From: Acetomicrobium sp. UBA5826
GTDB taxonomy: Bacteria > Synergistota > Synergistia > Synergistales > Acetomicrobiaceae
Assembly: GCF_002433005.1 (NCBI RefSeq)
Contig: NZ_DJHF01000024.1
Span: 1 to 16,884 of the forward strand
Direction of reading: 5' to 3'
Length of the DNA stretch: 16,884 nt
Shown: one piece after another, positions 14,888 through 16,884 of the stretch
Numbering within the stretch: the stretch's first letter is position 1
Layout: every line of letters begins with the position of its first letter
The notes under the pieces: generated by a model
Seen by the model: the letters and a program-made list of their open reading frames with translations, nothing else
Databases searched by the model: none
What the model was told of the DNA's origin: nothing
Position numbers and translations under genes: made by a program

Positions 14888-15279
14888 GGGGTCCCTTTGT
14901 CGCCTCCTCCCACCGCAAGGGATATTTCCTCGATTCCTCCTTCTTTGAGGGCGTTCAATACACGGACAATGGCTTCGTAGGGCGTCCTTTTGTCCCCTGC
15001 AAGGAGGATCGGCCTGCCTTGACTTACCACTTCTCTTGCAAGGTCTACCGCTTCCGGGATTTCTGTCTTTTTGTCGTTGACAAAGATTTCTCCATTTTGA
15101 TCGACGTTTATAACGAGGGGCGTCTGAGACACCGGCTGACCAGTGCCCTCGGGTAGCGATACAGTAATGCTTCCCTGGACGAAGGCTGCCGTCAGGACGA
15201 AAAAGATTATCAATTGGAACACCACGTCCACCAAAGGCGTTAGTTCTATTTCCGGGGAAGATCTCCTTTTCGATCTCAT
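14884..15279 (-). CDS. exbD: Biopolymer transport protein ExbD
   Basis: This 131-residue inner-membrane subunit of the TonB motor has a cytoplasmic N-terminus (MRSKRRSSPEIE), one membrane helix (about 14-33) and a periplasmic domain. Asp18 in LTPLVDVVFQLIIFF is the proton-path residue equal to E. coli Asp25. The periplasmic part includes VSLPEGTGQ and VINVDQNGEIFVN, typical of ExbD/TolR. Its ATG overlaps the btuF stop by 4 nt (ATGA) and its own stop overlaps the tonB start by 4 nt, so all three are translationally coupled. The TolR alternative is unlikely because TonB is encoded next to it. Confidence 0.93.
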   Translation of the reverse strand: MRSKRRSSPEIELTPLVDVVFQLIIFFVLTAAFVQGSITVSLPEGTGQPVSQTPLVINVDQNGEIFVNDKKTEIPEAVDLAREVVSQGRPILLAGDKRTPYEAIVRVLNALKEGGIEEISLAVGGGDKGTP

Positions 15280-16163
15280 TTAAGCTCTCCCTCTCGGAGG
15301 CCCAGCTTCAGGGCTTTTAAAAGAATGTCCGCGCTTTCAAGCACTCTGGGTCCAGGATGAAGGAGGACCTCGGCTTCCAGGGAGACCACGCCCCCTTCCT
15401 TTGCCTTTATCGGGAGGCCTTCTATCGTTTTTATGAAGTCTTCAACCGTCGTGGACATTCCTTTTTTTGATTTGACCAGAAATATTACATCGGGATTGTA
15501 GGAAAGAAGCTCCTCCCTGCTTATGGCGGGAAAGGAATATTCTTTGCTTTCGGCAGCATTTTTTATGCCTATAGCTTTCATGATGTCTCCGATGTAGCTC
15601 CACCCACCGGCGACAATAAGAGGATCGTGCCACACGACCACCAACATCGATGCCTCTTTTTGCGAGTTCTTTGTCGCATGGCGTCTTTTGCCCGCTAACC
15701 CTCTTTCGATGTCCTTCCACACTTCTTTGGCCCTATCGGTCCTCCCTACCTTTTTTGCTATCTCGAAAAATGCCTCTTTTACGTCATCCAGTCTGTGATG
15801 TAATGTGAGTTCCAGGGTATCTATTCCAAAGCTTTCGATGTGTTCCAGCAAATCGTGGTGAAAATTCCTCTCTCCTATGACCAGGTCCGGCTTGAGATAG
15901 AGGATCTTTTCGAGGGAAGGGTCGACGCTGCCTCCGACGCTGTTTACGGACGATACCTCCGAGGGATAGGTGTCGTAATCCGTAACCCCTACCACGCGAT
16001 CGAAATAATCCAGTGCATAAAGCGACTCAGTTATACTGGGAGAGAGGGAGACTATCCTTTTGTAGACTTCCTTTGCGTCAACCTCTGCACGAGAAGCCAG
16101 TGCCTGTATTGAGAAGATACACAGGAAGAACAAAAAAAGCGAAGTTTTTTTGACATCAATCAT
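15276..16163 (-). CDS. btuF: BtuF-like periplasmic corrinoid-binding protein
   Basis: This 295-residue cluster-A-2 solute-binding protein has a signal peptide at 1 to about 23. The mature part reads RIVSLSPSITESLYAL, VVGVTDYDTYP, VGGSVDPSLEKILYLKPDLV and later HPGPRVL, all usual for BtuF and related ferric-siderophore or heme binding proteins. Cobalamin is the best guess because a riboswitch-controlled B12-type receptor lies 10 kb away; iron chelates cannot be ruled out. The ribosome site GAGGAAGG precedes the ATG. The gene overlaps exbB by 8 nt and exbD by 4 nt, so it is built into the motor operon. No BtuC permease or BtuD ATPase gene is visible. Confidence 0.85.
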   Translation of the reverse strand: MIDVKKTSLFLFFLCIFSIQALASRAEVDAKEVYKRIVSLSPSITESLYALDYFDRVVGVTDYDTYPSEVSSVNSVGGSVDPSLEKILYLKPDLVIGERNFHHDLLEHIESFGIDTLELTLHHRLDDVKEAFFEIAKKVGRTDRAKEVWKDIERGLAGKRRHATKNSQKEASMLVVVWHDPLIVAGGWSYIGDIMKAIGIKNAAESKEYSFPAISREELLSYNPDVIFLVKSKKGMSTTVEDFIKTIEGLPIKAKEGGVVSLEAEVLLHPGPRVLESADILLKALKLGLREGELK

Positions 16164-16785
16164 GTTCTGTCCTTCCTCTTAACATCTTTTCCCGCAAAAT
16201 GAAATCGGATCCCCTCCAAAGGGACTCCTCGAGAGTATCGATTTTGGAGGAAAACCAGGAATAGCACAAGACGGCAGGTATCGCTACCGCAAGGCCCGCG
16301 ACGGTTGTCAGAAGGGCTTCCCATATGCCTGAGGCAAGCAGGGCCATGTTGGTCGGGCCCTCCGATTCGGCGACGGAGCGGAAGACGTCGACAATTCCCA
16401 GCACGGTGCCCAAAAGCCCCAACAAAGGCGTTACTCTGGCCACTGTGGAAAGAAGGGTTAATCCCTTTTCCCATCTGTAAAGCTCATGGCGAACCTCTTG
16501 CTCCAGCAACATCTTCAATGCCTCTGGCGGCGCCAGCCAGTGATCTATAGCTGCCCTAAAAAGACGGTGCAAGGAGCTCTCCTTTTCACGTACCAAAGAA
16601 GCAGCTGCCTCAGCATCTCCATTGTACAGAAGTTCTCCTAATTTGCGTTCCAATAATTCCGGGTTCGTCCAAGACTTGGCGTAAAACCAAATCCGCTCCA
16701 ATACCACGGCAAGCCCGACGACAGAGACTGCCAGGATGGCGTACATGCTGGGACCGCCCATCTTCATGACGTCGATGAATTCCAA
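16156..16785 (-). CDS. exbB: Biopolymer transport protein ExbB (MotA/TolQ/ExbB family)
   Basis: This 209-residue inner-membrane scaffold of the TonB proton motor has three membrane helices: about 14-33 (YAILAVSVVGLAVVLERIWF), then TPLLGLLGTVLGIVDVF and LLTTVAGLAVAIPAVLCYSWF. The last two carry the conserved family features. The start is a TTG at 16785-16783, supported by GAGGTGG six nucleotides upstream; no ATG with a ribosome site is better placed. It is the first gene of the operon; a promoter with an extended -10 lies 34-62 nt upstream. The E. coli protein is longer (244), because of its N-terminal extension. Confidence 0.92.
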   Translation of the reverse strand: MEFIDVMKMGGPSMYAILAVSVVGLAVVLERIWFYAKSWTNPELLERKLGELLYNGDAEAAASLVREKESSLHRLFRAAIDHWLAPPEALKMLLEQEVRHELYRWEKGLTLLSTVARVTPLLGLLGTVLGIVDVFRSVAESEGPTNMALLASGIWEALLTTVAGLAVAIPAVLCYSWFSSKIDTLEESLWRGSDFILREKMLRGRTEHD

Positions 16786-16818
16786 AGATTACCACCTCTG
16801 CGCTCTCGTATATAGAGA

Positions 16819-16847
16819 AGGTTAGCATTACGTAAGCGTTTTGCCAA
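16819..16847 (-). promoter_or_regulatory. Promoter of the exbB-btuF-exbD-tonB operon with an internal palindrome
   Basis: On the minus strand, TTGGCA (16847-16842) and TAACCT (16824-16819) are 17 nt apart, and TGC directly before the -10 makes it a TGn-extended element. Transcription would start near 16812, leaving a leader of about 27 nt. The spacer contains the perfect palindrome TTACGTAA at 16828-16835, a possible repressor site. No cobalamin riboswitch is seen in the 99 nt before exbB. Confidence 0.45.
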
Positions 16848-16884
16848 TGTTTTTTTGAAACCAGACCGCGTCAAGTTTTTGTAG

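Noticed and set aside
16786..16884. Second cobalamin riboswitch before exbB
   Set aside because: I looked for a B12 box and the GCCGCTGT core on the minus strand and found neither in the visible 99 nt.
1..16884. tRNA or rRNA genes, CRISPR arrays, insertion sequences or prophage genes
   Set aside because: No cloverleaf with a T-loop signature, no regularly spaced repeats, and no transposase, integrase or phage protein could be recognised on either strand.

Overview
The window looks like chromosome from an anaerobic, amino-acid-fermenting diderm bacterium, most likely of the Synergistota. It encodes TonB, ExbB, ExbD and a 615-residue TonB-dependent outer-membrane receptor, so the cell has an outer membrane. 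The solute-binding proteins carry ordinary signal peptides rather than clear lipoboxes. An oxygen-sensitive two-subunit iron-sulfur serine dehydratase, an acidic amino-acid symporter, a CooC-like ATPase and a truncated protein that resembles the DUF3798 family fit that lifestyle. The phylum call is inference from gene content. Hand counts give about 50-57% G+C in conserved genes such as gyrA.

Layout. Positions 1-190 (minus) hold the first 63 codons of a secreted DUF3798-like protein, divergent from an osmoprotectant-type ABC transporter operon on the plus strand (ATPase with two CBS domains, one permease, one periplasmic binding protein; 494-3209). A promoter at 3269-3297 then starts a leader containing a cobalamin riboswitch (3322-3464) and an intrinsic terminator (3503-3542). 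Behind it is a BtuB-like TonB-dependent receptor (3582-5429), closed by a hairpin at 5477-5506. Next on the plus strand come L-serine dehydratase beta and alpha (4-nt overlap), a CooC-family ATPase and a small nitroreductase. A housekeeping run follows: gyrA, phosphatidylserine decarboxylase and phosphatidylserine synthase (8769-12589), packed tightly.

A 17-bp perfect inverted repeat separates pssA from a convergent aspartate/glutamate-type symporter on the minus strand (12635-13918). The right end is a minus-strand operon, exbB-btuF-exbD-tonB (16785 to 14108), whose four genes overlap by 4-8 nt.

How the genes work together. The B12-riboswitch receptor and the exbB-btuF-exbD-tonB operon, about 9 kb apart, form a plausible corrinoid uptake route: outer-membrane receptor, dedicated TonB motor and periplasmic binding protein. 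The unusual part is the binding-protein gene placed between the two motor genes. No BtuC or BtuD is visible in the window. PssA and Psd catalyse successive steps to phosphatidylethanolamine. The symporter and serine dehydratase fit amino-acid catabolism. No tRNA, rRNA, CRISPR array, transposase or prophage gene was found.
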